Of a stretch of DNA of 46,379 nucleotides, positions 16,087 through 24,372 are shown one piece after another. This DNA is from Embleya sp040605455. Its GTDB lineage: Bacteria > Actinomycetota > Actinomycetes > Streptomycetales > Streptomycetaceae. The DNA is taken from the NCBI RefSeq assembly GCF_040605455.1, contig NZ_JBEXCV010000062.1, positions 1 through 46,379 on the forward strand. Direction: 5' to 3'. The notes beneath the pieces were generated by a model. It worked only from the letters and a program-made list of their open reading frames with translations, was not told the origin of the DNA and did no database searches. The position numbers and the translations under genes were made by a program. The number at the start of each line of letters is the position of its first letter. The first letter of the stretch is position 1.

Positions 16087-16275
16087 CTACCTCTCGGTTG
16101 CCGTCGGCCACGACATCGGCGATTCGTTCTGCGCGTCGTTGCCCATTTGAGGCAACAACCTTGTGGCATCGCCTAGTTCGAAGTCCTCGCGAGGCTTGAT
16201 GTCCTCGCGTTCACCGTTGGGGTAGAGGCGGTAGACGCTCATGGTCATCCGGCTCTTGCCCTCCCCCATGCCCAT
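16087..16275 (-). CDS. Unrecognised 62-aa protein, first gene of graspetide operon
   Basis: 62 aa. Contains SVYRLYPNGEREDIKPRED, a compact charged segment, then an Asn/Gln/Ser-rich tail. ATG 16275 has AGGAGAG five bases upstream; a second in-frame ATG lies 9 codons later. No family is recognised. It opens the minus-strand operon that continues, with gaps of 2 and 4 bases between the first three genes, into tgmA-tgmB-tgmC. It could be a regulator, immunity factor or second peptide; nothing in the sequence decides. Confidence 0.6.
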   Translation of the reverse strand: MGMGEGKSRMTMSVYRLYPNGEREDIKPREDFELGDATRLLPQMGNDAQNESPMSWPTATER

Positions 16276-16303
16276 GGATCTCTCCTGACGAAGTGCTGAT
16301 CCG

Positions 16304-16328
16304 AGCAGGTACACCGGGGTGACCTGCT
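16304..16328. promoter_or_regulatory. Palindrome in the divergent promoter of the graspetide locus
   Basis: Perfect 7-base arms AGCAGGT (16304-16310) and ACCTGCT (16322-16328) flank an 11-base centre. It sits 29 bases before the start of the 62-aa gene and 95 bases before the regulator gene, so one bound protein could control both directions. The adjacent Scr1-type regulator is the natural candidate. Confidence 0.45.
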
Positions 16329-16422
16329 TCTGTGTGACTGATCCACTACTGAGAGAACACCTTTGGGGCTACCTTGGGAACGGTGCAGCGTTCAGCAGTG
16401 GAATCTGAGGGATAGGCGCAGA

Positions 16423-17244
16423 ATGCCGGCAGCGAAAGATCTTGATCCGGAAGCCTCGATGTGGGACCTCTTCGGCGCACACCTGCGATTTCTCCGCAAA
16501 CTCGCGGGCAAGACGCAGCAGCAGCTCGGGAGCGACTTGCATTCAACAGGGTCGTTTGTTGGACAGATAGAGACCGCCGAGCGACGGCCCAGCCCCGAGT
16601 TCGCGGCCGATCTCGATAAAGCCCTTGGCGGAACGGGCCTGCTGATCGCCACCGCCTTCCACGCATACCGCTTGGCGGAGGGGCGGCTCAGTTGGTTCGA
16701 GACCTTCGCGGAGTCCGAGCAGCAGGCATCCCGCATCCGTACCTTCCAGCCGCAGGCGATTCCCGGACTGCTCCAGTGCGAGGATTACGTCCGGGCCCTC
16801 CTGCACAAGGCCAGGTTTCCGCCGGCGATCGTCGAGTCCTGGGTTGCGCGTCGACTCAAGCGAAAGCGCTTGCTCACCAAGAAGGAGGCGCCGCAGTACT
16901 GGGCGGCAGTGGACGAGGCCGCACTCATCCGACTGAAGCATGATCCACGGGTAGCCGGCCCACAACTCGTGCATCTGCTGGAGGTGAGTGAATTGTCGAA
17001 CGTGGTGTTCGAAGTAGTCCCGATGGGCTGCGGCTTGCACCCTTGCATGGATGGGGCATTCGTCGTGCTCTCGATTCCTGGTCGCGGCGAGTGTGCCTAC
17101 GCGGCCGGCATGGTCGAGTGGCAGATGATCACCGAAGGCCACGCCGTCGCGGAAATTCAGCGTCGATACGATCTGTTGCGAGCCGAGACTCTTTCCCCCT
17201 CGCGTTCGCAACAGCTTCTGCGAGACCTCTTGGAGAGCACATGA
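16423..17244 (+). CDS. Helix-turn-helix regulator with DUF5753 domain (Scr1-like)
   Basis: 273 aa. N-terminal XRE-type HTH (about 15-75; LRFLRKLAGKTQQQLGSDL, then FVGQIETAERRPSPEF) followed by the long DUF5753 region (from SWFETFAESEQQASRIRTFQP through PGLLQ and the C-terminal GRGECAYAAG). These proteins pair with DUF397 proteins; one S. coelicolor pair (Scr1/Scr2) behaves as a toxin-antitoxin-like regulatory couple. ATG 16423 gives a standard N terminus. It overlaps the next gene by ATGA and is divergent from the graspetide operon, which it probably regulates. Confidence 0.85.
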   Translation: MPAAKDLDPEASMWDLFGAHLRFLRKLAGKTQQQLGSDLHSTGSFVGQIETAERRPSPEFAADLDKALGGTGLLIATAFHAYRLAEGRLSWFETFAESEQQASRIRTFQPQAIPGLLQCEDYVRALLHKARFPPAIVESWVARRLKRKRLLTKKEAPQYWAAVDEAALIRLKHDPRVAGPQLVHLLEVSELSNVVFEVVPMGCGLHPCMDGAFVVLSIPGRGECAYAAGMVEWQMITEGHAVAEIQRRYDLLRAETLSPSRSQQLLRDLLEST

Positions 17245-17432
17245 CGAAGGCACGCTCCCAGCCCCCCGGTTGGCGGAAGTCGACCTACAGCGGTCAGAGC
17301 GACCAGGAATGCGTTGAGGTGGCGCCACTCGACAGCGCTGTTGGTGCACGCGATTCCAAGGACATAGCGCGCGGCCATCTGGCCATCTCGCCCGTCGCCT
17401 GGGCAGCTCTGATGCAGTCCATCAACCAGTGA
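17241..17432 (+). CDS. DUF397 protein (Scr2-like small partner)
   Basis: 63 aa. Typical DUF397 layout: WRKSTYSG (11-18), then ECVEVAPL, then VGARDSKD and ISPVAWAALMQSI. ATG 17241 overlaps the stop of the HTH gene, so the pair is co-translated. The family is confined to actinomycetes and works with the upstream regulator; its biochemical action is not settled. Confidence 0.85.
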   Translation: MTKARSQPPGWRKSTYSGQSDQECVEVAPLDSAVGARDSKDIARGHLAISPVAWAALMQSINQ

Positions 17433-17491
17433 TCCGACGTCACGAGTAAGAGGCGCACGGGCGCAAGGAAGTCAGCTGTGAGCCACGGCTG

Positions 17492-18094
17492 ATGGTCATG
17501 CTCGTCGCCTCCGTCATCGTCTACGACCGGGTGAACAGGCGGGTCGTGCTCCTGCGTCGAGGCGAGAACAAGGCGTACGCGCCCGGGATGTGGAGTCTGC
17601 CCAGCGGCAAAGGCGCGCCGGGAGAACCCATCACGCACACGGCAGTTCGCGAACTCCGCGAGGAGACGGGGCTGGTGGTCGCGCCGCAGGCGTTGCGTCT
17701 CGCCCATGTGACGCACAGCGCGGACAGCCCGGAGGCGCCGGAGGGGTTCGTCGTGCTGGTCTTCGCCGCCGAGGAGTGGGGTGGCGAGCCCGTCAACGCC
17801 GAGCCCGGCAAGCACTCGGCCGTGGCCTGGGTCGACACGGACGACCTGCCGACCGACTTCGTTCCGTCGACCCCGCACGCCTTGGAACGGTACCTCGCGA
17901 GCGAGCGCCCCGAGGTGGCCATGGACGGATGGGACGGCGCACAAGGCCGTTCGCTTGCCGGCTCCCGCGACCCGACCGGCCCACCCGCACCCCGCGCCCC
18001 CTTCCACACGCGCCCGGCCGGACCGGATGGGGTTTCGGCCGCGTCGCGGGTGTGCGTCCCGGCGCGAAGCCAACGGCCCGAACCGGCCGCATAG
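17492..18094 (+). CDS. NUDIX hydrolase
   Basis: 200 aa. A complete Nudix box G-x5-E-x7-R-E-x2-E-E-x-G lies at ~39-61 (GKGAPGE to RELREETGL). The fold (~150 aa) ends near ALERYLASERPEV; the last ~55 residues are Pro/Arg/Ala-rich and unlike the family, so the stop may be displaced by a late frameshift. There is no clear ribosome site before ATG 17492. Substrate unknown. Confidence 0.75.
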   Translation: MVMLVASVIVYDRVNRRVVLLRRGENKAYAPGMWSLPSGKGAPGEPITHTAVRELREETGLVVAPQALRLAHVTHSADSPEAPEGFVVLVFAAEEWGGEPVNAEPGKHSAVAWVDTDDLPTDFVPSTPHALERYLASERPEVAMDGWDGAQGRSLAGSRDPTGPPAPRAPFHTRPAGPDGVSAASRVCVPARSQRPEPAA

Positions 18095-18560
18095 CGGACG
18101 TGCGACCGGTCACGGAAGGCCCTTGCCGGCTTGCTCGCCCCCACCGCCCAGCCCGTCTCGCGCCGACCACTCCCCGCCACGCCGACCCGCGCCAACCCAC
18201 GCCGACCGCCGACCCTCACGATTCGGGTGTGCCTCTCGCCGCACAATCGCCCATATAAATGCATGCTACACTTATTAGCGAAGCTAACAAGCACGGTTCG
18301 CGACCGTGGTACGTCGTATGAGAGTGCGGAGGTCTCGCTGCCGCGGCGCCGTTCCGGGCGCCCAAGTCGGAGGAGCACTTCGACGTGCACGTGCCGTTCC
18401 TGGTCGCGACCGTCGACCACCGCGACACCCCGATGGCGCGTACGCCGCAGCCCGTCCCGGCCGCCGCCCGACCCGGCCCCGCCGCCCGACTCGGCAGGGC
18501 GAGTAGAAATAGTTCGATAGCTGTAAAACCTGTAAATCTGCGGAAAAGGAAGTGCGCGAC
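18095..18560. other. 466-base gap without a supported gene
   Basis: The left half is C-rich. Around 18251-18295 there is a sharp AT-rich island with a palindrome (listed separately). Further on, one frame reads (PKSEEHFDVHVPFLVATVDH at about 18360-18420) as if it were a decayed coding piece, but no start or family match is visible. Near the end two CTGTAAA direct repeats (18521-18527, 18530-18536) precede the universal stress gene. Confidence 0.4.
18271..18291. promoter_or_regulatory. AT-rich operator-like palindrome
   Basis: Arms CTTATTAGC (18271-18279) and GCTAACAAG (18283-18291) match at 8 of 9 positions around a GAA centre. TACACT just before it could be a -10. The form resembles MarR/TetR operators, but no regulator or target gene lies next to it except the universal stress gene 270 bases away. 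Confidence 0.45.
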
Positions 18561-18989
18561 ATGTACCAGCGGATCCTGGTCGCAGTGGACTCCACCCCCG
18601 AAGCCGACGAAGTCCTGGCGCACACCGCCCGACTGGCCGTCGCCGGCGAAGCCGCCGTCCGCGTCCTGCACGTGCAGACCCTGGACGTGGTGGACGGCGG
18701 CGGCGTGGGCGGCGTCGTCGAAGACGAGACCGCCGACGCGGCGGTCAAGGTGGTCACCTCGGCCGTCGACACGCTCAAGGCGGCCGGCGTGAGCAACGTC
18801 GAGGGCTGGACCGAGGAAACCGTGCGCGGCGACATACCCAACGCGGTCCTGGATCAGGCCCGCACCTTCGACGCCGACCTGGTCGTGCTGGGCGCGCGTC
18901 GACACGGCGGCGTGGCGAGCCTGTTCCTGGGCAGCGTCAGCGACGCGGTCGCCCACCGCTCGGCGTGCCCGGTACTGCTGATCCCGTAA
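18561..18989 (+). CDS. Universal stress protein (UspA family)
   Basis: 142 aa single-domain Usp: N-terminal YQRILVAVDSTPEADEVL and C-terminal ADLVVLGARRHGGVASLFLGSV. The usual ATP signature G-2x-G-9x-G-S/T appears as GARR... ending GS, with Arg in place of the second Gly, so ATP binding is uncertain. ATG 18561 is chosen with AAGGAA nine bases upstream; GTG 18552 would leave no spacing. Likely a dormancy or redox-stress protein. Confidence 0.85.
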   Translation: MYQRILVAVDSTPEADEVLAHTARLAVAGEAAVRVLHVQTLDVVDGGGVGGVVEDETADAAVKVVTSAVDTLKAAGVSNVEGWTEETVRGDIPNAVLDQARTFDADLVVLGARRHGGVASLFLGSVSDAVAHRSACPVLLIP

Positions 18990-18998
18990 TCCACCCGC

Positions 18999-19057
18999 CC
19001 ACACGCGCGGGCCTCGCACCTTCCCGCAAGGGGACGTCCGGGGCCCGGGGCGTGTGG
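18999..19057. terminator. Candidate bidirectional terminator
   Basis: Inverted repeat CCACACGC (18999-19006) / GCGTGTGG (19050-19057) with further inner GC pairing, between the convergent universal-stress and SUFU genes. Confidence 0.45.
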
Positions 19058-19076
19058 TGGTCGGCTGATCTCCCCC

Positions 19077-19685
19077 TCAACCCAGCGGCACCGCACGCCG
19101 GTTGGGGTCACGAAGGTCGGTGCCGTGGCTGAGCCACTTCTCCTGGAGCGCCTCCGCGCCCTGTGCCCGCTTCCAGGCGGCCTCGGCGGGCGTCATCGGG
19201 AGCAGCGGGAAGAACCGGACCGGGTCGGCGGGTTCCGGCAGCGCCAGGTCGGCGAGCAGGCCACCGGGCTCGGCGACCAGCACCGCGTGGAAGGCGGCGC
19301 CTTCCCACAGCGGGCCACCCAGGTCGAGCGACGCGCCGGGCGCGATCACCAGGCCCTCCACCTGCGGAGTCGCGCCCAGCACGGCCAACGGACGCAACAC
19401 CGAGTCGTGTCCGCCGCGCACCGAGAGCACCAACTCCGCCCGCGGGCCCGCGACCGGGTCGGCCAGCAGCGCCGCCGGATCGGCCATCGGAGCCCGGGAC
19501 ATGCCCAGCGTCGCGTACCGGACCACACCCCCGGCGTCGGGCCCGAAGCGCAGCACCTCGATGCGATCGGCCCCGACGAAGGTGACGCCGGCTCGGCCGG
19601 TCGGGTCGCCGAACGCGGCCGTCAGATGTGCCTCGACCTGCGGGGTGGGGTCGACCGGCTCGGGTCCCGGCGTGAAGTCGAACAT
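19077..19685 (-). CDS. Suppressor-of-fused (SUFU) domain protein
   Basis: 202 aa. The N-terminal VEAHLTAAFG and the end WKRAQGAEALQEKWLSHGTD with final DLRDPNRR are typical of the streptomycete SUFU-like proteins. Bacterial members are often linked to immunity or contact-dependent systems, but stand-alone copies like this have no known role. ATG 19685 has no strong ribosome site. Confidence 0.75.
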   Translation of the reverse strand: MFDFTPGPEPVDPTPQVEAHLTAAFGDPTGRAGVTFVGADRIEVLRFGPDAGGVVRYATLGMSRAPMADPAALLADPVAGPRAELVLSVRGGHDSVLRPLAVLGATPQVEGLVIAPGASLDLGGPLWEGAAFHAVLVAEPGGLLADLALPEPADPVRFFPLLPMTPAEAAWKRAQGAEALQEKWLSHGTDLRDPNRRAVPLG

Positions 19686-20166
19686 GCCCGCATGCTAATT
19701 CGCCGTCAGGAGCCTTTCGTATACCGGCCATTGGAGCCGGCTCTCTGGTGTACTCTGCATAGTCGGCCCGCCGGATGTGGACATCCTCGCGCGCCATCGG
19801 ATGACGGACTCGCCCTCGCCCCGACCCACCCGGTCGACGAGCGAAGGTTTCCCCCAGCGGGGACCGGCCGTGGGAGGTGATCGTGGTGCATACCAGCACA
19901 CCGTGCAGTACCGGCGGCTCACCCGATCTTCCCCGATCCAGTCGCACGCCCCGCCCTTTCTGAGGGTTCCGAGACTTTCGCCGAGTTCCCGGCCACCGCT
20001 TCCCGGCCCGGTACCCGATCTCCGAATTTCCTCCGTGACGGGGCGTCAGGATCTTTTGCCGTTCTTTCGGTGATTTGTTCCGCTTGCCCGTGTCGACGCT
20101 CCCCGCGGCCTGCCCGCCGCGGCGCTGCGGCGTCGGCGCGCGCCCGGTCAGTGCAGGAGCCCCGTC
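19686..20166. other. 481-base divergent gap upstream of corA
   Basis: No supported gene. It holds a CCGGC-CATTGGA-GCCGG hairpin at about 19723-19739 and a TATACG possible -10 for the SUFU gene on the minus strand. The length suggests a structured leader for corA, but I cannot match it to a known Mg2+ riboswitch. Confidence 0.35.
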
Positions 20167-21243
20167 ATGTCGATGATCCGCGACCTCCGTGCCGTAGTCC
20201 GTCCGCTTCGCCGCACCCCGCTGCCGTCCACCACGCCCGTGGCGACCGGGAACTGCGTGGTGGATTGCGCCGTGTACCGCGACGGTCGACGCCTGGACGG
20301 CTACGCGAATCCCGACTCGGCGATCCACGAGGTACGCACCGGCGGCGGCTTCGTCTGGATCGGCCTGCACGAGCCGAGCGCACTCGAACTGTCCGGTATC
20401 GCCGAGCGGTTCGGACTGCACCCGCTCGCCGTCGAGGACGCGGTGCACGCGCACCAGCGGCCCAAGCTGGAGCGCTACGACGACACCCTGTTCGCGGTGT
20501 TCAAGACCGTCACCTACGTCGAGCACGAGCAGCTCTCGGCGACCAGCGAGATCGTCGAGACCGGCGAGATCATGGTCTTCCTCGGCAACGACTTCGTGGT
20601 CACCGTGCGGCACGGCCGGCACGGCGCGCTCGCCGACCTGCGCTGTCGCCTGGAGGATGGCGGCGAACTGCTCGCCGCCGGCCCCTCGGCGGTCCTGCAC
20701 GCGGTGGCCGACCGGGTGGTGGACACCTACCTCGACGTCGCGCAGCTCATTCAGGACGACATCGACGAGGTCGAGAACGACGTGTTCGGCGGCGGCGGCG
20801 CAGGCGACGCGGGTCGGATCTACCAGCTCAAGCGTGAACTGCTCGAACTCAAGCGCGCCGTCGCGCCGCTGGCCCGTCCGCTGCACTCGCTGGCCGAACG
20901 GCCGATGCGCCAGGTGCACCCGGACATCCGCGAGTACTTCCGCGACGTCGAGGACCACCTCTCGCGCGTGGGCGAACAGGTGGCCTCCTTCGACGAGTTG
21001 CTGACCTCGATCCTGCAGGCCAACCTCGCGCAGGTGACCGTCGCGCAGAACGAGGACATGCGCAAGATCTCCGCCTGGGTGGCGATCTTCGCGGTGCCCA
21101 CGATGCTGGCCGGCGTGTACGGGATGAACTTCGAACACATGCCGGAGCTGAAGTGGCGGTACGGCTACCCGATGACGTTGTGCGTGATCGCCGTCGTGTG
21201 CACGCTCATGCATCGGGGCTTTCGCCGCAACGGGTGGTTGTGA
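20167..21243 (+). CDS. corA: CorA-family magnesium/cobalt channel
   Basis: 358 aa. A large cytoplasmic domain and long helix (LYHxL-like region through ~300) lead to two C-terminal membrane segments. The defining YGMNFEHMPEL motif sits at about 320 in the pore loop. Pentameric Mg2+ influx channel in the cytoplasmic membrane. ATG 20167 has GGAG eight bases upstream. Monocistronic, convergent with the general stress protein gene. Confidence 0.92.
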   Translation: MSMIRDLRAVVRPLRRTPLPSTTPVATGNCVVDCAVYRDGRRLDGYANPDSAIHEVRTGGGFVWIGLHEPSALELSGIAERFGLHPLAVEDAVHAHQRPKLERYDDTLFAVFKTVTYVEHEQLSATSEIVETGEIMVFLGNDFVVTVRHGRHGALADLRCRLEDGGELLAAGPSAVLHAVADRVVDTYLDVAQLIQDDIDEVENDVFGGGGAGDAGRIYQLKRELLELKRAVAPLARPLHSLAERPMRQVHPDIREYFRDVEDHLSRVGEQVASFDELLTSILQANLAQVTVAQNEDMRKISAWVAIFAVPTMLAGVYGMNFEHMPELKWRYGYPMTLCVIAVVCTLMHRGFRRNGWL

Positions 21244-21280
21244 CGCCCGTGCACGTGCTTGTCACCCACCCGGACGCGTC

Positions 21281-21781
21281 CTACAGGTCGAGCCGGCCCA
21301 CCATGTTGCGGGCCCGCTCGGCCAGGTCCGGGCGTACCACCACGTCGTAGCGCGAGGCGACGATCTGGCTCGTGGAGACGAAGTCCCGGCGCCCGCCCAG
21401 TGCCTTGTAGCCCAGCCAGCCGAACAGGGCGCCCGCCGCGATGCCCCAGACCAGGCCCATCAGCACCAGCCAGAGCCAACCGTGCGCGCGGACCGCGAAG
21501 ATGCCCAGGAACAGCCCGATCATCAGGCCGAACCACGCACCGCTGGCGGCGCCGGACGCCGCCGCCTTGCCTGCGGTGAGCCGGCCGAGCACGTTCTCGA
21601 CCATCCGTAGGTCGGCGCCGACGATCGCGGTGTTCTCGACCGGGAACTCGTGGTCGGACAGGTAGTCGACCGCCCTCTGGGCACCCGCGTAGTTCGTGTA
21701 CGACGCGATCACCGTGCCGGTGTTGGCGAGGTCGGAGCCGGGCCCGCCGGCGCCCGGAGGGAGGTTCTGCTGACCGAACAT
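21281..21781 (-). CDS. General stress protein 17M-like membrane protein
   Basis: 166 aa. The N-terminal domain (about 20-70; TVIASYTNYAGAQRAVDYL, then VENTAIVGADLRMVE) is the GSP17M-like fold. Two membrane helices follow (~85-130), rich in Gly/Ala. Family members are induced by general stress; no biochemical role is known. ATG 21781 with AGGCGG upstream. Confidence 0.78.
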   Translation of the reverse strand: MFGQQNLPPGAGGPGSDLANTGTVIASYTNYAGAQRAVDYLSDHEFPVENTAIVGADLRMVENVLGRLTAGKAAASGAASGAWFGLMIGLFLGIFAVRAHGWLWLVLMGLVWGIAAGALFGWLGYKALGGRRDFVSTSQIVASRYDVVVRPDLAERARNMVGRLDL

Positions 21782-21902
21782 GGGTGTGCCGCCTCGCCTG
21801 GATGCCGGGTGGTGGGCCCGGCGATGGTCCGTGTGGGGTTCGACCGGGAACGCGTACCCGGCAACATTCGTGACAACACGTGACGATCACCCGGAAAGTC
21901 GA

Positions 21903-22784
21903 CTAGTCCGACAGAACCTCGCGCACCGCGTCGGCCACCGCGTCCGGTCGGTCCGACATCACGAAGTGCGCGGAGTCGTCCAGCACGTCGCAGCGCCCGC
22001 GCGGGGACAGGTTCGCCAGTGTGCGCAGGGCGCGCACCCAGCGGGCCCGGGCGGCCAGGCTCTCGTAGCCGCCGGCGGCGGCGAGCACCCGCAACGGCAC
22101 ATCCGGGAGCGGTGCGACCCGGCGCAGGTCGGCGAGTTCGGCGGCGACGTCGAGGTAGGTGGCGTTCTCGGTCAACGCGGTCGCGAAGAACCGGCCCGAC
22201 CCGTACACGCCGCGCACCCAGCGCGCGTCCGCCACGTCGCGGTGGCGGCGCGATTGGGTGAACAGGATCGACCGGCGCGCCGCGGGGCCGACCGCCCGGG
22301 CCAGCCCGCTGACCCGCATCGCTCCCCCGACCATCCGCGCGGCCCGGACCCGGGCTCGGCGGGCGGGCCGCGGTCTGGGCTTGTCCTCGTTGCTCGGGTC
22401 CACCAGCACGAGGCCGGCGGTGCGCTCGGGATACATCCGGGCGAAGCCCTCGACATGGAACGCCCCGAGTGAGTGGGCGAGCAGGACGTAAGGGCCGGGC
22501 AGCGCGAGCGCGTCGGCCAGCGCGGCGATCCGGTCGGCCTCGTGTGCCAGGGTGGGCGGTCGCGGGTCCGGCTCGGAGTACCCCAGGCCCGGGCGGTCGA
22601 ACCGGACCACCGTGCAGTCGGCGGTCAGCAGTGGCGCCACCGAATCCCAGTCGAACCACGCGCCGCCGAGCCCGCTGGTGGCGATCACCACGGGTCCGGA
22701 GCCTTCGCGGACCACGTGCAGGGCGGCTCCGTCGATCCGGACGAATGTGCCGGGCGGTACCGCAGCCGGGCGTCTCGCGGCCAT
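21903..22784 (-). CDS. Alpha/beta-hydrolase fold protein
   Basis: 293 aa. Elements seen: GLGGAWFDWDSV oxyanion region, FDRPGLGYSEP, nucleophile elbow in LLAHSLGAF (Ser about 107), and His in DSAHFVMSDRPDAV. The helical cap is Arg-rich. Substrate unknown. ATG 22784 with GGGGAG seven bases upstream is preferred to GTG 22802. Confidence 0.83.
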   Translation of the reverse strand: MAARRPAAVPPGTFVRIDGAALHVVREGSGPVVIATSGLGGAWFDWDSVAPLLTADCTVVRFDRPGLGYSEPDPRPPTLAHEADRIAALADALALPGPYVLLAHSLGAFHVEGFARMYPERTAGLVLVDPSNEDKPRPRPARRARVRAARMVGGAMRVSGLARAVGPAARRSILFTQSRRHRDVADARWVRGVYGSGRFFATALTENATYLDVAAELADLRRVAPLPDVPLRVLAAAGGYESLAARARWVRALRTLANLSPRGRCDVLDDSAHFVMSDRPDAVADAVREVLSD

Positions 22785-22940
22785 GGTGGGCTCCCCGATC
22801 ACTGGCGGTCACACGTATCGCCATCATCGGCCGCCGCCTCGGCCCGAACCCGCAACGACGCGACCACTACGCCAACCGAGCCGATACCGGACCCACTTGG
22901 CCGCGCCACGGCACGCCTGCTTCGCCGACCGGGCGTGACT

Positions 22941-22975
22941 CGTACCCCGCCCCGAAGATCCGGAGACGGGGTACG
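22941..22975. terminator. Terminator hairpin after acyl-CoA dehydrogenase gene
   Basis: Perfect 9-base arms CGTACCCCG (22941-22949) / CGGGGTACG (22967-22975) with an inner CCG/CGG pair, 26 bases downstream of the dehydrogenase stop on the minus strand. No T tract. Confidence 0.5.
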
Positions 22976-23000
22976 ACCACCAAAGCCACAACCCCGGGCG

Positions 23001-24197
23001 TCAGCCCTTGAGCTTGTAGTCCTCCAGCAGACGCCGGCCGATGATCATCTTCTGGATCTCGGCCGTGCCCTCGCCGATCAGCAGCATCGGGGCCTCGCGG
23101 TAGAGCCTTTCGATTTCGAATTCCTTCGAGAATCCGTACCCGCCGTGGATCCGGAACGCGTCCTCGACGACTTCCTTGCAGTACTCGGAGGCCAGGTACT
23201 TGGCCATCCCCGCCTCGAGGTCGTTGCGCTCGCCGGCGTCCTTCTTGCGCGCCGCGTTGACCATCATCGCGTGCGCGGCCTCGACCTTGGTGGCCATCTC
23301 GGCCAGCTTGAACTGGATCGCTTGGTGGCCGGTCAGCGGCTTGCCGAAGGTCTCCCGCTGCTGCGCGTATCGGATGCCCAGCTCGAAGGCGCGCTGCGCG
23401 ACCCCGCAGCCGCGCGCGGCCACGTTCACCCGGCCGACCTCGACGCCGTCCATCATCTGATAGAAGCCCTTGCCGGGCACCCCGCCCAGGATCCGATCGG
23501 CCGGCACCCGACAGTTGTCGAGCACCATCTCGGTGGTGTCGACGCCCTTGTAGCCCATTTTGTCGATCTTGCCGGGGATGGTCAGGCCCGGCCGGGTCTC
23601 ACCGAAGCCGGACTCCTTGTCCACCAGGAACGTGGTCATGTTCCGGTAGACCGACTCCTCGCCCAGCTCGGTCTTGGTGAGCACCGCAACCAGGTTGGCG
23701 GTGCCGCCGTTGGTGAGCCACATCTTCTGACCGTTGAGCACGTAGAACTCGCCGTCCGGCACCGCCTTGGTGCGGATCGCCGAGACGTCCGACCCGCAGT
23801 GCGGCTCGGACATCGAGAACGCGCCGCGGATCTCGCCCTCGGCCATCTTCGGCAGGTAGTGGGCCTTCTGCTCGTCGGTGCCGTGCTGCTTGATCATGTA
23901 CGCGACGATGAAGTGCGTGTTGATGATGCCGGACACGCTCATCCAGCCGCGCGCGATCTCCTCGACCACGAGCGCGTAGGTCAGCAGCGACTCGCCGAGA
24001 CCGCCGTACTCCTCCGGGATCATCAGGCCGAACAGGCCCATGGCCTTCATGCCCTCGACGATCTCCGCCGGGTATTCGTCCCGGTGCTCCAACTCGGTGG
24101 CGACCGGAATGATCTCCTTGTCCACGAAGGTGCGCACGGTGGCGAGGATCTCCCGCTGGACATCGGTGAGTCCGTCGGTCTGTGCGAGGCGGCCCAT
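23001..24197 (-). CDS. Acyl-CoA dehydrogenase
   Basis: 398 aa FAD enzyme oxidising acyl-CoA to enoyl-CoA. Standard order: helical N domain, FSMSEPHCGSDVSAIRT (FAD/substrate), WLTNG, then C domain with QRETFGKPLTGHQAIQFKLA and IHGGYGF. The Glu in IGEGTAEIQ takes the place of the catalytic base in medium-chain enzymes. ATG 24197 has GGAAGGAG eight bases upstream; the longer frame to 24236 lacks this. Chain length or branched specificity is not readable. It lies just downstream of hutI but 175 bases away, so probably separate. Confidence 0.9.
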   Translation of the reverse strand: MGRLAQTDGLTDVQREILATVRTFVDKEIIPVATELEHRDEYPAEIVEGMKAMGLFGLMIPEEYGGLGESLLTYALVVEEIARGWMSVSGIINTHFIVAYMIKQHGTDEQKAHYLPKMAEGEIRGAFSMSEPHCGSDVSAIRTKAVPDGEFYVLNGQKMWLTNGGTANLVAVLTKTELGEESVYRNMTTFLVDKESGFGETRPGLTIPGKIDKMGYKGVDTTEMVLDNCRVPADRILGGVPGKGFYQMMDGVEVGRVNVAARGCGVAQRAFELGIRYAQQRETFGKPLTGHQAIQFKLAEMATKVEAAHAMMVNAARKKDAGERNDLEAGMAKYLASEYCKEVVEDAFRIHGGYGFSKEFEIERLYREAPMLLIGEGTAEIQKMIIGRRLLEDYKLKG

Positions 24198-24372
24198 GGG
24201 CGGCGCTCCTTCCGTCTGCGCATGTCCGGGCCCCACCCACCGGGGTCCCGGCCACGCTTCTGGTTGAGAGAGTTACCGGGGAGTATCCACGAGCGCGGCG
24301 GGTCGCGACAGAGGGGGTCCGTAACGCGGGCACGTCGATTTCGAACGCTCTGTCGGACCCGTGTTGCGGCGA

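Noticed and set aside
18306..18506. Arg-rich open frame upstream of the universal stress gene
   Set aside because: Composition is that of GC-rich non-coding sequence; no ribosome site and no recognisable motif.
19695..19922. 75-codon minus-strand frame ending just before the SUFU gene, possibly a leader peptide
   Set aside because: Only its last ~20 codons look protein-like; no ribosome site or conservation can be shown.
19740..20166. Possible M-box type Mg2+ riboswitch before corA
   Set aside because: I could not find the conserved core of that class; only a generic hairpin is visible.
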